A stretch of 64,000 nucleotides of DNA from Streptomyces fulvoviolaceus (GCF_000718165.1 NZ_JOEY01000042.1:29312-93311); one strand, 5' to 3'; positions 1 to 8,173 are shown, numbered from the stretch's first letter. Numbers and translations: made by a program. The notes: generated by a model not told the origin, from the letters alone.

Positions 1-790
1 CCAGCAGGAAGGCGAGCGTCAGGGGGTGGCGGCGCATGTCGCGGACGGTCGCGGCCAGCTGTCGGAAGCCGGGAGCCGTCGGCTTCCCCGTGGCCTTCGC
101 CTCGGCGCGGCGGTCGCGCAGCCGTCGTAGCGGAATCAGGGCGAAGGCGCCCCACCACAGCCCGGCGGAGGCCAGGCAGATGCGGACCGCCGCGCTCTCC
201 GAGAGTCCGAAGGAGTCGTGGCCGCTGTAGAGGACGAGATTCGCGACCAGCACCAGCGCGCCCGCCGCGTATCCGAAGGCCCAGCCCCGCGAGGAGACCG
301 CGTCACGCTCCTCGGGCGAGGAGATCTGCGGGAGGTAGGAGTTGTAGAGCATCATCGCCACGGACTGGGCGGCGTTCGCGACGATCAGCAGGAAGCCGCC
401 CAGCAGATAGCGGTCGCCGTCGAGGAAGAACATGCCCGTCGTCGCCGCGGCCCCGGTGTAGGCGGCCGCCGCCAGGAGTGGCTTCTTGCGGCCGGTGCGG
501 TCGGCGGCGGCGCCCACCAGGGGCATCACCAGCACGGCCACGATCACCGACAGGGACACCGAGTACGCGAAGAACGATCCGGCGCGCACCGGGATGCCCA
601 GGGGATGCACGAAGCCGTCCGCGTCCGCCGCCGACTCGGCGACCGACGTCAGATAGGGGCCCAGGAACACGGTGAGCACGCTCGTCGAGTAGACGGAGCA
701 GGCCCAGTCGTAGAAGTACCAGCCGCGCTGTTCGCGCCGGCGCTCGGCGGCCTCGTCCGCCGAACCCGTCCGCACGGTGTCGGTGCCCAC
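1..790 (-). CDS. UMF1-family MFS transporter (3' end cut by window)
   Basis: Integral membrane transporter of the major facilitator superfamily, UMF1/Atg22-like branch; substrate unknown. The visible N-terminal part (about 263 residues) carries the family opening around RGWYFYDWACSVYSTSV, several hydrophobic helices, and the loop motif GAAADRTGRKKP between helices 2 and 3. The start is taken as GTG at 790-788; no ATG lies nearby and the Shine-Dalgarno is weak, so the start is uncertain by a few codons. The C-terminal helices lie left of the window. It is transcribed away from the window and sits 56 bases downstream of the phosphodiesterase gene on the same strand, so read-through is possible. 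Family assignment is firm; cargo cannot be inferred. Confidence 0.8.
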   Translation of the reverse strand, partial: MGTDTVRTGSADEAAERRREQRGWYFYDWACSVYSTSVLTVFLGPYLTSVAESAADADGFVHPLGIPVRAGSFFAYSVSLSVIVAVLVMPLVGAAADRTGRKKPLLAAAAYTGAAATTGMFFLDGDRYLLGGFLLIVANAAQSVAMMLYNSYLPQISSPEERDAVSSRGWAFGYAAGALVLVANLVLYSGHDSFGLSESAAVRICLASAGLWWGAFALIPLRRLRDRRAEAKATGKPTAPGFRQLAATVRDMRRHPLTLAFLL

Positions 791-846
791 CCGTGCCCTC
801 GCTTCCCCCGTGAAGGTGCCGTGCGCGGGTTGGCGGGTCGGCCGGG

Positions 847-1614
847 TCAGACCCAGACGCCGCGGTCCTCCATGACCTTGCGCAGTGTGTCGATGTGATC
901 GGTCATGATGCCATCGACTCCCAGGTCCAGGAGCCGGTGCATGCGATCGGGTTCGTTGATGGTCCACACGTGTACCTGCAGCCCGCGCGCGTGGGCGGTG
1001 CGCAGGAAGCGGCGGTCCACCACCTGGATGCCCGACTGGGCCTCGGGCACCTGGGCGGCGACGGCGGAGCGGCGGAGCGCGGCCGGGACGCCCCACGAGC
1101 GCAGCCGCAGGTTGAGCACGCCCCGGGTGCCGTACGACGTCGCCAGGCGCGGCCCGGCCAGCCGCTGGGCGCGCACGACCCGCGCCTCGGAGAAGGAGCC
1201 GATGCAGATCCGGTCCCAGGTGCCCGTGCGCTCGATCAGCTCCAGGAGCGGGTGGAGCGCCGGCTCCGCCTTGAGGTCGACGTTCCAGCGTGCCTCGGGG
1301 AAGGTCTCCAGGAGTTCCTCGAAGAGCGGCACCGGCTCCTTGCCCGCCACGCGCGCGTGCCGTACGTCCGCCCAGGGCAGGTCCGCGATCCGGCCCGCGC
1401 CGTCGGTCACCCGGTCCAGGGTCGCGTCGTGGAAGGCGACCAGCTTGCCGTCCGCCGTGGCGTGGACGTCGGTCTCGAGGTACCGGTAGCCGGCCTCGAT
1501 CGCCCGCCGGAACTGCAGCGCGGTGTTCTCCAGGCCGGCGGCCGCTCCGCCCCGGTGGGCGAAGGGGATCGGGCCGGGATGGTCGAGGTAGGGGTGGCGT
1601 ATCCGCGAGGTCAC
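847..1614 (-). CDS. Glycerophosphodiester phosphodiesterase
   Basis: Predicted to hydrolyse glycerophosphodiesters to glycerol-3-phosphate plus an alcohol. The 255-residue protein has the GDPD TIM-barrel signatures: FAHRGG near residue 19 with a following ENT, the metal-binding ETDVHATADGKLVAFHD block, and a C-terminal VWTINEPDRM...LGVDGIMTDHID segment. There is no signal peptide, so it is probably cytoplasmic. The GTG start at 1614 overlaps the stop of the upstream YczE-like gene in a GTGA tetranucleotide, indicating translational coupling. Length is typical of the short bacterial family. Confidence 0.9.
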   Translation of the reverse strand: MTSRIRHPYLDHPGPIPFAHRGGAAAGLENTALQFRRAIEAGYRYLETDVHATADGKLVAFHDATLDRVTDGAGRIADLPWADVRHARVAGKEPVPLFEELLETFPEARWNVDLKAEPALHPLLELIERTGTWDRICIGSFSEARVVRAQRLAGPRLATSYGTRGVLNLRLRSWGVPAALRRSAVAAQVPEAQSGIQVVDRRFLRTAHARGLQVHVWTINEPDRMHRLLDLGVDGIMTDHIDTLRKVMEDRGVWV

Positions 1615-2264
1615 GGTCGCAGTATCGCCCGCTGCGGTTGCCCCTTGGCAACGACCGTGCTGCCGTCGGATGCCGACGGAACGGCGAAAACCCGCAGGAA
1701 CAGTTGCGCGAGTGGGCCGATGGACACGGCGTACAGAACGGTGCCGATGCCGATCGTGCCGCCCAGGACGAAGCCGGTCGCGACGACGGCCACCTCGACG
1801 GCCGTGCGCATCAGGCGGATCGAGCGGCCCGTGCGCTGGTGGAGCCCGGTCATCAGCCCGTCCCGGGGGCCCGGTCCGAAACGGGCGGCTATGTAGAGGC
1901 CGGTGGCGACTCCGTTGAGCACGATGCCGGCCACGAGAAGAGGAATCTGTACGGCCAGGGTGTGTGCCTCCGGGAGCGCGGCGAGGGTGCCGTCCATGGC
2001 GATGCCGACCACGAAGACGTTGGAGACCGTGCCGAGGCCCGGCCGCTGACGCAGGGGGATCCACAGGAGCAGCACCGCTGCGCCGACGAAGATCGACACG
2101 ACGCCGATCGTCAGGCCGGTGAGCTCGGCGAGGCCCTGGTGCAGCACGTTCCAGGGCTCGAGGCCCAGGCCCGCCTGGACGAGAAGCGCCGAACTCGCCC
2201 CGTACAGCGCGAGACCGATGTACAGCTGGATCAACCGTCGCCCGAGACGGTTCTTCGTGGACAA
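1611..2264 (-). CDS. YczE/YitT-like integral membrane protein
   Basis: Polytopic membrane protein of the YczE family, function unknown; about five hydrophobic helices run through the protein (for example LIQLYIGLALYGASSALLVQ and IGVVSIFVGAAVLLLWI). I prefer the TTG start at 2264, giving 217 aa beginning LSTKNRLGRR, because a GGGGGG Shine-Dalgarno lies six bases upstream; an ATG at 2300 would add 12 residues without a good ribosome site. It is divergent from a MocR-type PLP regulator. In comparative genomics of MocR regulators, YczR and YczE form a recurring regulator-target pair, which fits this arrangement. The gene is coupled to the phosphodiesterase by a GTGA overlap. Confidence 0.75.
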   Translation of the reverse strand: MSTKNRLGRRLIQLYIGLALYGASSALLVQAGLGLEPWNVLHQGLAELTGLTIGVVSIFVGAAVLLLWIPLRQRPGLGTVSNVFVVGIAMDGTLAALPEAHTLAVQIPLLVAGIVLNGVATGLYIAARFGPGPRDGLMTGLHQRTGRSIRLMRTAVEVAVVATGFVLGGTIGIGTVLYAVSIGPLAQLFLRVFAVPSASDGSTVVAKGQPQRAILRP

Positions 2265-2364
2265 GAAGTGCCCCCCTGTGGTGGTAGTGGCCTGATGCAT
2301 GACACCCTGTGGCTTGGGTGGAAGCATCATCCATGGCCAATTCGGGGAAGGTGGACTGATTTAC
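2265..2364. promoter_or_regulatory. Divergent promoter region of the YczE-like and MocR genes
   Basis: The 100-bp gap holds both promoters. It contains an imperfect inverted arrangement: TGGCCTGATGCAT (about 2288-2300) and AGCATCATCCATGGCCA (about 2322-2338). MocR proteins usually bind repeats in such divergent gaps, so this is the likely operator region, but I cannot define the exact site. Confidence 0.35.
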
Positions 2365-3864
2365 ATGGCGCAGTGGACCTCGGCGATGGGGGCCGCGCAG
2401 CTCGCCCGGCTGCTCAACTCCCAGCAGGACCGCCCGGCGGGCCCCGGCACGCGCCGTCCGCCCGCCTATCGCGCGCTCGCCGACGGCATCCGGTTGCTGG
2501 TGCTGGAGGGCCGGGTGCCGGTCGCCGCCAGGCTGCCCGCCGAGCGGGAGCTCGCCCTGTCCCTGTCCGTCAGTCGTACGACGGTCGCGGCGGCCTACGA
2601 GGCCCTGCGCACCGAGGGATTCCTGGAGTCGCGGCGCGGCGCCGGCAGTTGGACCGCCGTGCCGGCCGGCAACCCGCTGCCCGCGCGCGGGCTGGAGCCG
2701 CTGCCGCCCGAGGCCCTCGGCTCGATCATCGACCTGGGGTGCGCGGCGCTGCCCGCCCCCGAGCCCTGGCTGACCCGTGCCGTGCAGGGCGCCCTGGAGG
2801 AACTGCCGCCGTACGCCCATACGCACGGCGACTATCCGGCCGGGCTGCCCGCGCTGCGGTCGATGATCGCCGAGCGGTACAGCGCCCACGGGATCCCGAC
2901 CATGCCCGAGCAGATCATGGTGACGACGGGTGCGATGGGCGCGATCGACGCGATCTGTCACCTGTTCGCCGGTCGTGGCGAGCGCATCGCCGTCGAGTCG
3001 CCCTCCTACGCCAACATCCTCCAGCTGATGCGGGCGGCGGGCGCCCGGCTCGTGCCCGTGGCGATGGCCGAGGGGCTGACCGGCTGGGACATGGACCGCT
3101 GGCGGCAGGTGCTGCGGGACGCCGCGCCGAGGATCGCCTACGTCGTCGCCGACTTCCACAACCCGACCGGCGCGCTCGCCGGCGAGGACCAGCGGCGGCA
3201 GCTGGTGGAGGCGGCCCGCTCGGCGGGGACCGTGCTCGTGGCCGACGAGACGATGAGCGAGCTGTGGCTGGACCCGGAGGTCGAGATGCCGCGGCCTGTG
3301 TGTTCCTTCGATCCGGCGGGGTCGACCGTGGTCACCGTCGGGTCGGCCAGCAAGGCCTTCTGGGCGGGGATGCGCATCGGGTGGGTCCGGGCGGCACCGG
3401 ACGTGATCCGCAGCCTGGTTTCCGCGCGGGCGTACGCCGATCTGGGCACGCCCGTGGTGGAGCAACTGGCCGTGAACTGGCTGTTCAGCACCGGGGGGTG
3501 GGCGCAGGCCGTGGAACTGCGGCGCGATCAGGCCCGGGAGAACCGGGACGCCCTGGTGGCGGCGGTGCGCAGGGAGTTGCCGACGTGGGAGTTCGAAGTG
3601 CCCAAGGGCGGGCTGACCCTGTGGGTGCGGGCCGGGGGGCTCTCGGGGTCGCGGCTTGCCGAGGCGGGGGAGCGGGTGGGCCTGCGGGTGCCGTCCGGGC
3701 CCCGCTTCGGGGTCGACGGGGCCTTCGAGGGGTATGTGCGGTTGCCGTTCACCGTGGGGGGCGCCGTGGCGGACGAGGCCGCGGCACGGTTGGCCGCGGC
3801 GGCGCGGATCGTGGAGAGCGGGGGGTCCGGGGGTGGAGAGGCGCCTCGGACGTTCGTGGCATGA
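2365..3864 (+). CDS. MocR-type GntR regulator with aminotransferase-like domain (YczR-like)
   Basis: PLP-dependent transcription regulator of the MocR subfamily, 499 aa. Residues about 30-110 form a GntR winged helix (RLPAERELALSLSVSRTTVAAAYEALRTEGFLESRRGAGSW). The rest is a fold-type I aminotransferase domain with NPTG, the DET of the cofactor region and the PLP-binding lysine K330 in GSASKAFWAGMRIGW. The ATG at 2365 follows GAAGGTGG; an upstream frame extension to 2299 lacks a ribosome site. It faces the YczE-like gene, its likely target. The ligand is probably PLP or a vitamin B6-related amine, inferred from the family only. A dispersed repeat lies 86 bases past the stop. Confidence 0.9.
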   Translation: MAQWTSAMGAAQLARLLNSQQDRPAGPGTRRPPAYRALADGIRLLVLEGRVPVAARLPAERELALSLSVSRTTVAAAYEALRTEGFLESRRGAGSWTAVPAGNPLPARGLEPLPPEALGSIIDLGCAALPAPEPWLTRAVQGALEELPPYAHTHGDYPAGLPALRSMIAERYSAHGIPTMPEQIMVTTGAMGAIDAICHLFAGRGERIAVESPSYANILQLMRAAGARLVPVAMAEGLTGWDMDRWRQVLRDAAPRIAYVVADFHNPTGALAGEDQRRQLVEAARSAGTVLVADETMSELWLDPEVEMPRPVCSFDPAGSTVVTVGSASKAFWAGMRIGWVRAAPDVIRSLVSARAYADLGTPVVEQLAVNWLFSTGGWAQAVELRRDQARENRDALVAAVRRELPTWEFEVPKGGLTLWVRAGGLSGSRLAEAGERVGLRVPSGPRFGVDGAFEGYVRLPFTVGGAVADEAAARLAAAARIVESGGSGGGEAPRTFVA

Positions 3865-3950
3865 ACGGTGGTGGGGTTGGGCGGGGGCGGGTGTCGCTCG
3901 ACTGCAACCAGGGGGGCGCCATACGGCTGAGGGCAGCTGTGCCTGCCTAA

Positions 3951-3990
3951 GGGGCGCGGGGAACTGCGCGACCAGCCCCCACCGGCCCGC
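3951..3990 (+). repeat. Dispersed 3'-flank repeat, copy A
   Basis: Begins GGGGCGCGGGGAACTGCGCG and continues ACCAGCCCCCACCGGCCCGC. It sits between convergent genes (MocR and the NTPase-like gene). It matches copies B-E in this window and resembles a short repeat common in Streptomyces intergenic regions; role possibly termination, unproven. Confidence 0.85.
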
Positions 3991-3999
3991 ATCCGGACG

Positions 4000-5568
4000 T
4001 CATGGCGCTTCGGCAGCCACCGTTTCCGCTTCCAGGGGGACCGTCTCCGCGTCCGCCGGGGTGGTCCGCGCCGGTAGCAGCGCCAGTACGGCCTGTCGGT
4101 CCGCGTCGCTCGTCGCCTCGTCGTAGGGGTCCGGCGTCGCCGGCACCTGAAGGCGATGGACCGGCCCCGTGCCCAGACGGGCGTACCCACGGCCGGGCGG
4201 AACCTGCGCGACCGGAGTCGTGTGCGGGGGCGTGCCCAGAACGGCTTCCAACTGGTCCGGCGTCGCCGGGCCGAGGACGACACGCGCGCGCGTGTGCTGT
4301 CGTACGGGCTCGCTCAGAGCCTCCGCGCTGTCGAACTGGTCGGCCACGACCACCGTGACGTTCGCCGCGCGGCCGTGCCGCAGGGGCACCTGAAGCAGGG
4401 ACTGCGGGTCCTTGCGGTCGTCGGCGGCGGCGAGGTGGGCGAAGGCGCTCGGGCGGTCGAGCAGGATCCACAGCGGGCGCTTGGTGTCCTCCGGCGACGG
4501 GAGGCCCGCCTGACGGGCGCGGTTCGTGGAGATCAGGCGCCGCTCCGTCTCGGTGGCCGCCCATTCCAGGCTCGCCAGCGCGCCGGTCAGTCCGCACTCG
4601 ACGGCCAGGACGCCGTCCCGGCCGGTCAGGCAGGCGTACTCGCCGGTGCCGCCGCCCTCGACGATCACCACGTCGCCGTACTGGAGTGCCTGCAGTGCGA
4701 TCGAGCGCAGCAGGGTCGAGGTGCCGCTGCCCGGCTGGCCCAGGACCAGGAGGTGGGGCTCGGTGGAACGGATGCCGGTGCGCCAGACGACCGGCGGGAC
4801 GTCGCGCTGCTCCTCCCCGTGGGTGAGGGGGAGCGTGCGCTGGACCTGGGTGGGGTCGGTGAAGCCGAGGACCGTCTCGCCGGGTGCGGTGACGAAGCGC
4901 TGGGCGGCGATGTCGGTGGGCAGCGGGGCGAGGACGACGACCGTGAGCTGGTTGCCCTCCTCGTCCCAGGTGAAGTGGTACTCGCGGCCGCGGCCCGACT
5001 TGGCGTGCAGCAGCTGCTCGATCCGGGCGCGGCAGTCGGCCTCGCCGTCGGTGAAGTACGCCGGATAGCGGATCACCAGGTGCGTGATGCGGCCGGTGCC
5101 GTCGAAGTCGTACGCGGGGAAGGCGTCCCCCCACTCGCCCCCGTGGGCGTACAGCGGGGCCGGGTCCTCGGCGGTCGAGAAGTACGGGACCAGCGCTTCG
5201 TACAGCGACTGGAGGCGCTGTGTCTGCGACTCGTCGGGTCCCTCGGGCGCCGACGGTGTGCGGTCCCGGCCCTGCCATGCTGCCGCCGCCATCAGGCTGA
5301 TGACGGCGAGCAGCGGGCCGTACGGAACGAGCGCCACGACCAGGACCACCGAGGCCACCAGGAAAAGCAGCGGCCCGCGCTTGTCCTTGGGCGTGTCAGC
5401 CCACTTGCGCCGCCCGGCCGATGCCAGCCGGCGCAGACCTCGGGTGATCGTGATCAGCGGGTGGAGGACGTCGGTGGCGCTGTCGGCCGCCGTCCGGGCC
5501 AGCTCCCGGCTCCTGGCGATCTGTGCGCTGCCGTTGCTCAGAATGCGGGGGAGGGGGCGCCGGGCCAC
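4000..5568 (-). CDS. Membrane-anchored P-loop NTPase-like protein with altered Walker A
   Basis: 522-residue protein of a Streptomyces-type 'ATP/GTP-binding' family, function unknown. After a basic N-terminus two hydrophobic stretches (about residues 60-95, LLFLVASVVLVVALVPYG and LLAVISLMAAAAW) anchor it in the membrane; the cytoplasmic part resembles FtsK/TraB-type DNA translocases in organisation only. The nucleotide-binding loop reads GQPGSGTST (residues 277-285): the invariant lysine is a threonine (T283), so ATP hydrolysis is doubtful. A Walker B-like WILLD occurs later. The GTG start at 5568 is preceded by CAGGAG. The 64-aa membrane-protein gene lies 40 bases upstream on the same strand, suggesting an operon. 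Another possibility is a conjugation-derived spread protein. Confidence 0.75.
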   Translation of the reverse strand: MARRPLPRILSNGSAQIARSRELARTAADSATDVLHPLITITRGLRRLASAGRRKWADTPKDKRGPLLFLVASVVLVVALVPYGPLLAVISLMAAAAWQGRDRTPSAPEGPDESQTQRLQSLYEALVPYFSTAEDPAPLYAHGGEWGDAFPAYDFDGTGRITHLVIRYPAYFTDGEADCRARIEQLLHAKSGRGREYHFTWDEEGNQLTVVVLAPLPTDIAAQRFVTAPGETVLGFTDPTQVQRTLPLTHGEEQRDVPPVVWRTGIRSTEPHLLVLGQPGSGTSTLLRSIALQALQYGDVVIVEGGGTGEYACLTGRDGVLAVECGLTGALASLEWAATETERRLISTNRARQAGLPSPEDTKRPLWILLDRPSAFAHLAAADDRKDPQSLLQVPLRHGRAANVTVVVADQFDSAEALSEPVRQHTRARVVLGPATPDQLEAVLGTPPHTTPVAQVPPGRGYARLGTGPVHRLQVPATPDPYDEATSDADRQAVLALLPARTTPADAETVPLEAETVAAEAP

Positions 5569-5608
5569 TGCTGTCTCCTGAAGGTGCGTACGGACGGGAG
5601 GAACGGCG

Positions 5609-5803
5609 TCAGAACGTGATGCCGCCGAGGAGGCTCGCCAGGCTCTCGCCGCCGGCCTTGATGCTCGGGGCGATGGCCGTGCTCGCGAGGTAGAAGCCGA
5701 ACAGGGCCGAGACCAGGGCGTGGGACGCCTTGAGTCCGTCCTTGCGGAAGAAGAGGAAGACGATGATGCCGAGCAGCACCACACCTGAGATGGACAGGAT
5801 CAT
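5609..5803 (-). CDS. Small membrane protein (64 aa)
   Basis: A 64-residue protein with two hydrophobic helices: MILSISGVVLLGIIVFLFF at the N-terminus and a second around ALVSALFGFYLASTAIAP, joined by a short basic turn (RKDGLKAS). The ATG at 5803 is preceded by AGGAGAACTCAA. It resembles small Spd-like membrane proteins found beside plasmid-transfer ATPases in Streptomyces, but this is inference from size and context. Probably co-transcribed with the NTPase-like gene. Confidence 0.75.
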   Translation of the reverse strand: MILSISGVVLLGIIVFLFFRKDGLKASHALVSALFGFYLASTAIAPSIKAGGESLASLLGGITF

Positions 5804-6061
5804 TTGAGTTCTCCTGGTTCGTGGGGACAGTCACCATGAGTACTTCCAGGATCACAGGATGTATCCATACGATAAAAGGTGCAACTGGGTGAATTCCCGT
5901 GGATTTCACCCTGGTGGAGGAGTGTTGAGCGCCTCCTGAGCAGGCCGTTGCCCCGGGTGGAGTCGTGGTGATCTTTGCCTGGCGGGTGTCCGGTCATGTG
6001 TGGCGGAAGCCAGTACCCTTGCGATTCACCTGAACGGTTGTAACGAGAGGCGGACCGGCCG
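5804..6061. promoter_or_regulatory. Divergent intergenic region with inverted repeat and possible stress promoter
   Basis: GGGTGAA (5887-5893) and TTCACCC (5905-5911) form an 11-base-spaced inverted repeat. Reading leftward from about 6034, GTT, 14 bases, then GGGTAC resembles a SigB-type promoter aimed at the small membrane-protein gene. Both are weak predictions. Confidence 0.3.
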
Positions 6062-6454
6062 ATGACTGAAGCCCCCGACCCCGAGGTCGTGGAGCTGGCG
6101 ACCAAGATCTTCGATCTGGCCCGGCAGGGGCAGACCGAGGCGCTCGTGGCGTACGTCGACGCGGGCGTTCCGGCCAACCTCACCAACGACCGTGGTGACT
6201 CCCTGGTGATGCTCGCCGCCTACCACGGCCACGCCGACGCCGTGCGCGCGCTGCTCACCCGGGGTGCCGAGGCGGACCGGATCAATGACCGGGGTCAGAC
6301 CCCGCTCGCCGGGGCCGTCTTCAAGGGTGCTGAAGACGTCATCAAGGCGCTTCTGGAGAGCGGTGCCGACCCGGCCGCGGGGACCCCGTCGGCCGTCGAC
6401 ACCGCTCGGATGTTCGGCAAGACGAATCTGCTTGAATTGTTCGGCGCACACTGA
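6062..6454 (+). CDS. Ankyrin-repeat protein
   Basis: 130-residue soluble protein made almost entirely of ankyrin repeats: units around residues 35-68 (NDRGDSLVMLAAYHGHADAV), 69-101 (NDRGQTPLAGAVFKGAEDVI) and a degenerate terminal unit. It is therefore a protein-interaction module with no catalytic part; the partner is unknown. The ATG at 6062 follows AACGAGAGGCGGACCGGCCG. It stands alone between the divergent NTPase-like operon and the HEAT-repeat-like gene. Confidence 0.85.
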   Translation: MTEAPDPEVVELATKIFDLARQGQTEALVAYVDAGVPANLTNDRGDSLVMLAAYHGHADAVRALLTRGAEADRINDRGQTPLAGAVFKGAEDVIKALLESGADPAAGTPSAVDTARMFGKTNLLELFGAH

Positions 6455-6649
6455 TCCGGATGCTCTGACCAGGTAAAACACGGAAAACGGGGGAGGCGGT
6501 AACTGGCCGCCGAAATTTCGGTCGCGGCAGATGGAACTGCCGAGTCATCATGACGTCGTGGTTCACGGACGTGATGGCTGGGCAGATGTTGCCGCACCGC
6601 GCGGACCGTGATGCGGTCCGCATGGGCCACCGACGAGAGGCAGAGGAAG
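6455..6649. other. Intergenic region with palindrome and hairpin
   Basis: Holds a perfect 12-bp palindrome CCGAAATTTCGG (6510-6521) and a hairpin with arms GCGGACC (6601-6607) and GGTCCGC (6615-6621). An open frame at 6550-6738 crosses these but has no clear ribosome site. The hairpin could terminate the ankyrin transcript or belong to the leader of the downstream gene. Confidence 0.4.
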
Positions 6650-6709
6650 ATGGCTTACAGCAAGCAGGAAACGGCGGGCGCCCCGACGTGTTGGCACGCG
6701 GCCAGGTAA
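6650..6709 (+). CDS. Candidate small ORF (19 aa) upstream of the HEAT-repeat-like gene
   Basis: A short frame encoding MAYSKQETAGAPTCWHAAR, stop TAA. It is preceded by a good AGAGGAAG ribosome site six bases from the ATG, better than that of most genes nearby. It ends 45 bases before the ATG of the next gene and follows a 7-bp-stem hairpin. It may be a leader peptide or a small protein; I cannot tell from one genome, so confidence is limited. Confidence 0.35.
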   Translation: MAYSKQETAGAPTCWHAAR

Positions 6710-6754
6710 TGCACGTCCCCGGTTGCGTCGACGCTTGATGTGAGGCTGTTTCCC

Positions 6755-8173
6755 ATGTTCGATCCGGTCATAGCGCCCAGCGGTACGCTGCTCGGCCTGC
6801 TTCAGCGGGGCCGCGGCGACGGCACACTGCACGCGCTCACCGCCCCGCGCGCCGAGGCGCTCGCGGCGCTCAACCACTGCGTGCTGCGCGACCCCCGCCA
6901 CGACTGGCAGGTGGAGAACCGCTCGCTGTACTACGCCCGTCTCTACCTCGACCTGAACGGCGAGCTGGACGAGATCGAGGCGCATCTCTTCGACGTCGAG
7001 GACGTCTTCGACACCGAGGAGTCCCGCACGGGGCTCGCCCTCGCGGTCCTCGGTCACCTCGCCTCCTACGGCAGGCGCGACGCGCTCGAACTGCTGCGCA
7101 GGTACGCCGCCTCCGGCGCCAACTGGGCCTGGGCGCTGGACGAACTGGCGCTGCGCGACGACGACGCCGGGCTGCGTGCCCTGGCGGCGCCCGTGCTGGC
7201 CCGCTTCGCGACCGACGCCGAGGGCGAGGCCGAGCTGGCCACCGTCGTGCGCGACGCCTTCGAACCCCGGCCCTGGCGGCTGTGGGCCGACGATCCGCGC
7301 GAATCGATCGCCACGCGCGTGCGTGCCGCTCAGGAGACCGGCTGCTTCGACCGCTGGCAGCGGCAGATGCGACCTACCGGGCCCCGTCCGGGGTGGAGCG
7401 TGCAGGCCGTCTTCGAGTGGGCTCAGCAGGGTATGGACCGTGGCGCCGCGCTGCATGTGCCCGCCGCCCGCTGCCTCACGGCCGTCGCCGGCCCCGAGGA
7501 CCGGCCCGAGATCCTCGCCGCCGCCAAGGACGGCACCGACGGAGCCCGCTGTACCGCTCTGCGCTATCTCGCCGACAGCAATGATCCGGGTGCCCTCGAC
7601 CTGATCGAGGCTGCCGTGGTCACCGGCTCGACAGCCGTCGTGGAGGCCGCCGTCGACGCCTTCGAGCGCATGCGCAGCGTCGCCGCCGTCGACCGGGCGC
7701 GCGGCTGGGCCCGCCGGCCCGACCCGCTGGGCGCCGCCGCCGGACGCATGCTCTCCTGCCGGGGCGCGGCCCAGGACAAGGACCTCGTCCTCGCGGCACT
7801 CCGGGAGGCCGTGCGGGGCGAAGGCCCCGACGCACCGACCCTGTGGACCCTCGTCGACGGCACCGGGCGGCTCGGCATCGCCTGCGCTGCACCCGTGCTC
7901 CGCCATATCTACCGAGAGACGGCCTCGTCCCATCTCCGCGGCCGCGCAGCCCGCGCGCTCGCCGCAACCGACCCCTCCTTCGCCACCGGCTTCGCCGTCG
8001 AGTGCCTCTGGGACTGCGAGGAGACCACCCGCGAGATCGCCGCCCGGCACGCCGAGACCGGTGACGCCAGGGTCGTCGAGCGGCTCCGCCGGCTCGCTGC
8101 GGATCCGGCCGAGGAGGCCGAGGTCCAGACGGCCGTTCGTAGCCGGATCGGGCCCGATTCCTCGGCTGTGTGA
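6755..8173 (+). CDS. HEAT-repeat-like alpha-solenoid protein
   Basis: 472-residue soluble protein of alanine-rich paired helices typical of HEAT/PBS-lyase-like repeats (for example DGARCTALRYLADSNDPGALDLIEAAV, LRGRAARALAATDPSFATGFAVE). No catalytic motif is visible; such proteins act as scaffolds or adaptors. The ATG at 6755 (MFDPVIAPSG) is preferred over a GTG at 6740 because GTGAGG lies about ten bases before it. A perfect palindrome TGACCCGCGGGTCA follows at 8182-8195. Confidence 0.8.
   Translation: MFDPVIAPSGTLLGLLQRGRGDGTLHALTAPRAEALAALNHCVLRDPRHDWQVENRSLYYARLYLDLNGELDEIEAHLFDVEDVFDTEESRTGLALAVLGHLASYGRRDALELLRRYAASGANWAWALDELALRDDDAGLRALAAPVLARFATDAEGEAELATVVRDAFEPRPWRLWADDPRESIATRVRAAQETGCFDRWQRQMRPTGPRPGWSVQAVFEWAQQGMDRGAALHVPAARCLTAVAGPEDRPEILAAAKDGTDGARCTALRYLADSNDPGALDLIEAAVVTGSTAVVEAAVDAFERMRSVAAVDRARGWARRPDPLGAAAGRMLSCRGAAQDKDLVLAALREAVRGEGPDAPTLWTLVDGTGRLGIACAAPVLRHIYRETASSHLRGRAARALAATDPSFATGFAVECLWDCEETTREIAARHAETGDARVVERLRRLAADPAEEAEVQTAVRSRIGPDSSAV

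Noticed and set aside
1615..3465. Long minus-strand extension of the phosphodiesterase frame through the membrane-protein and regulator genes
   Set aside because: The enzyme domain begins at the GTG at 1614; the upstream part translates antisense or out-of-frame DNA without homology.
6550..6738. 62-aa frame before the HEAT-repeat-like gene
   Set aside because: No ribosome site, crosses a hairpin, and overlaps a shorter frame with a better start region.
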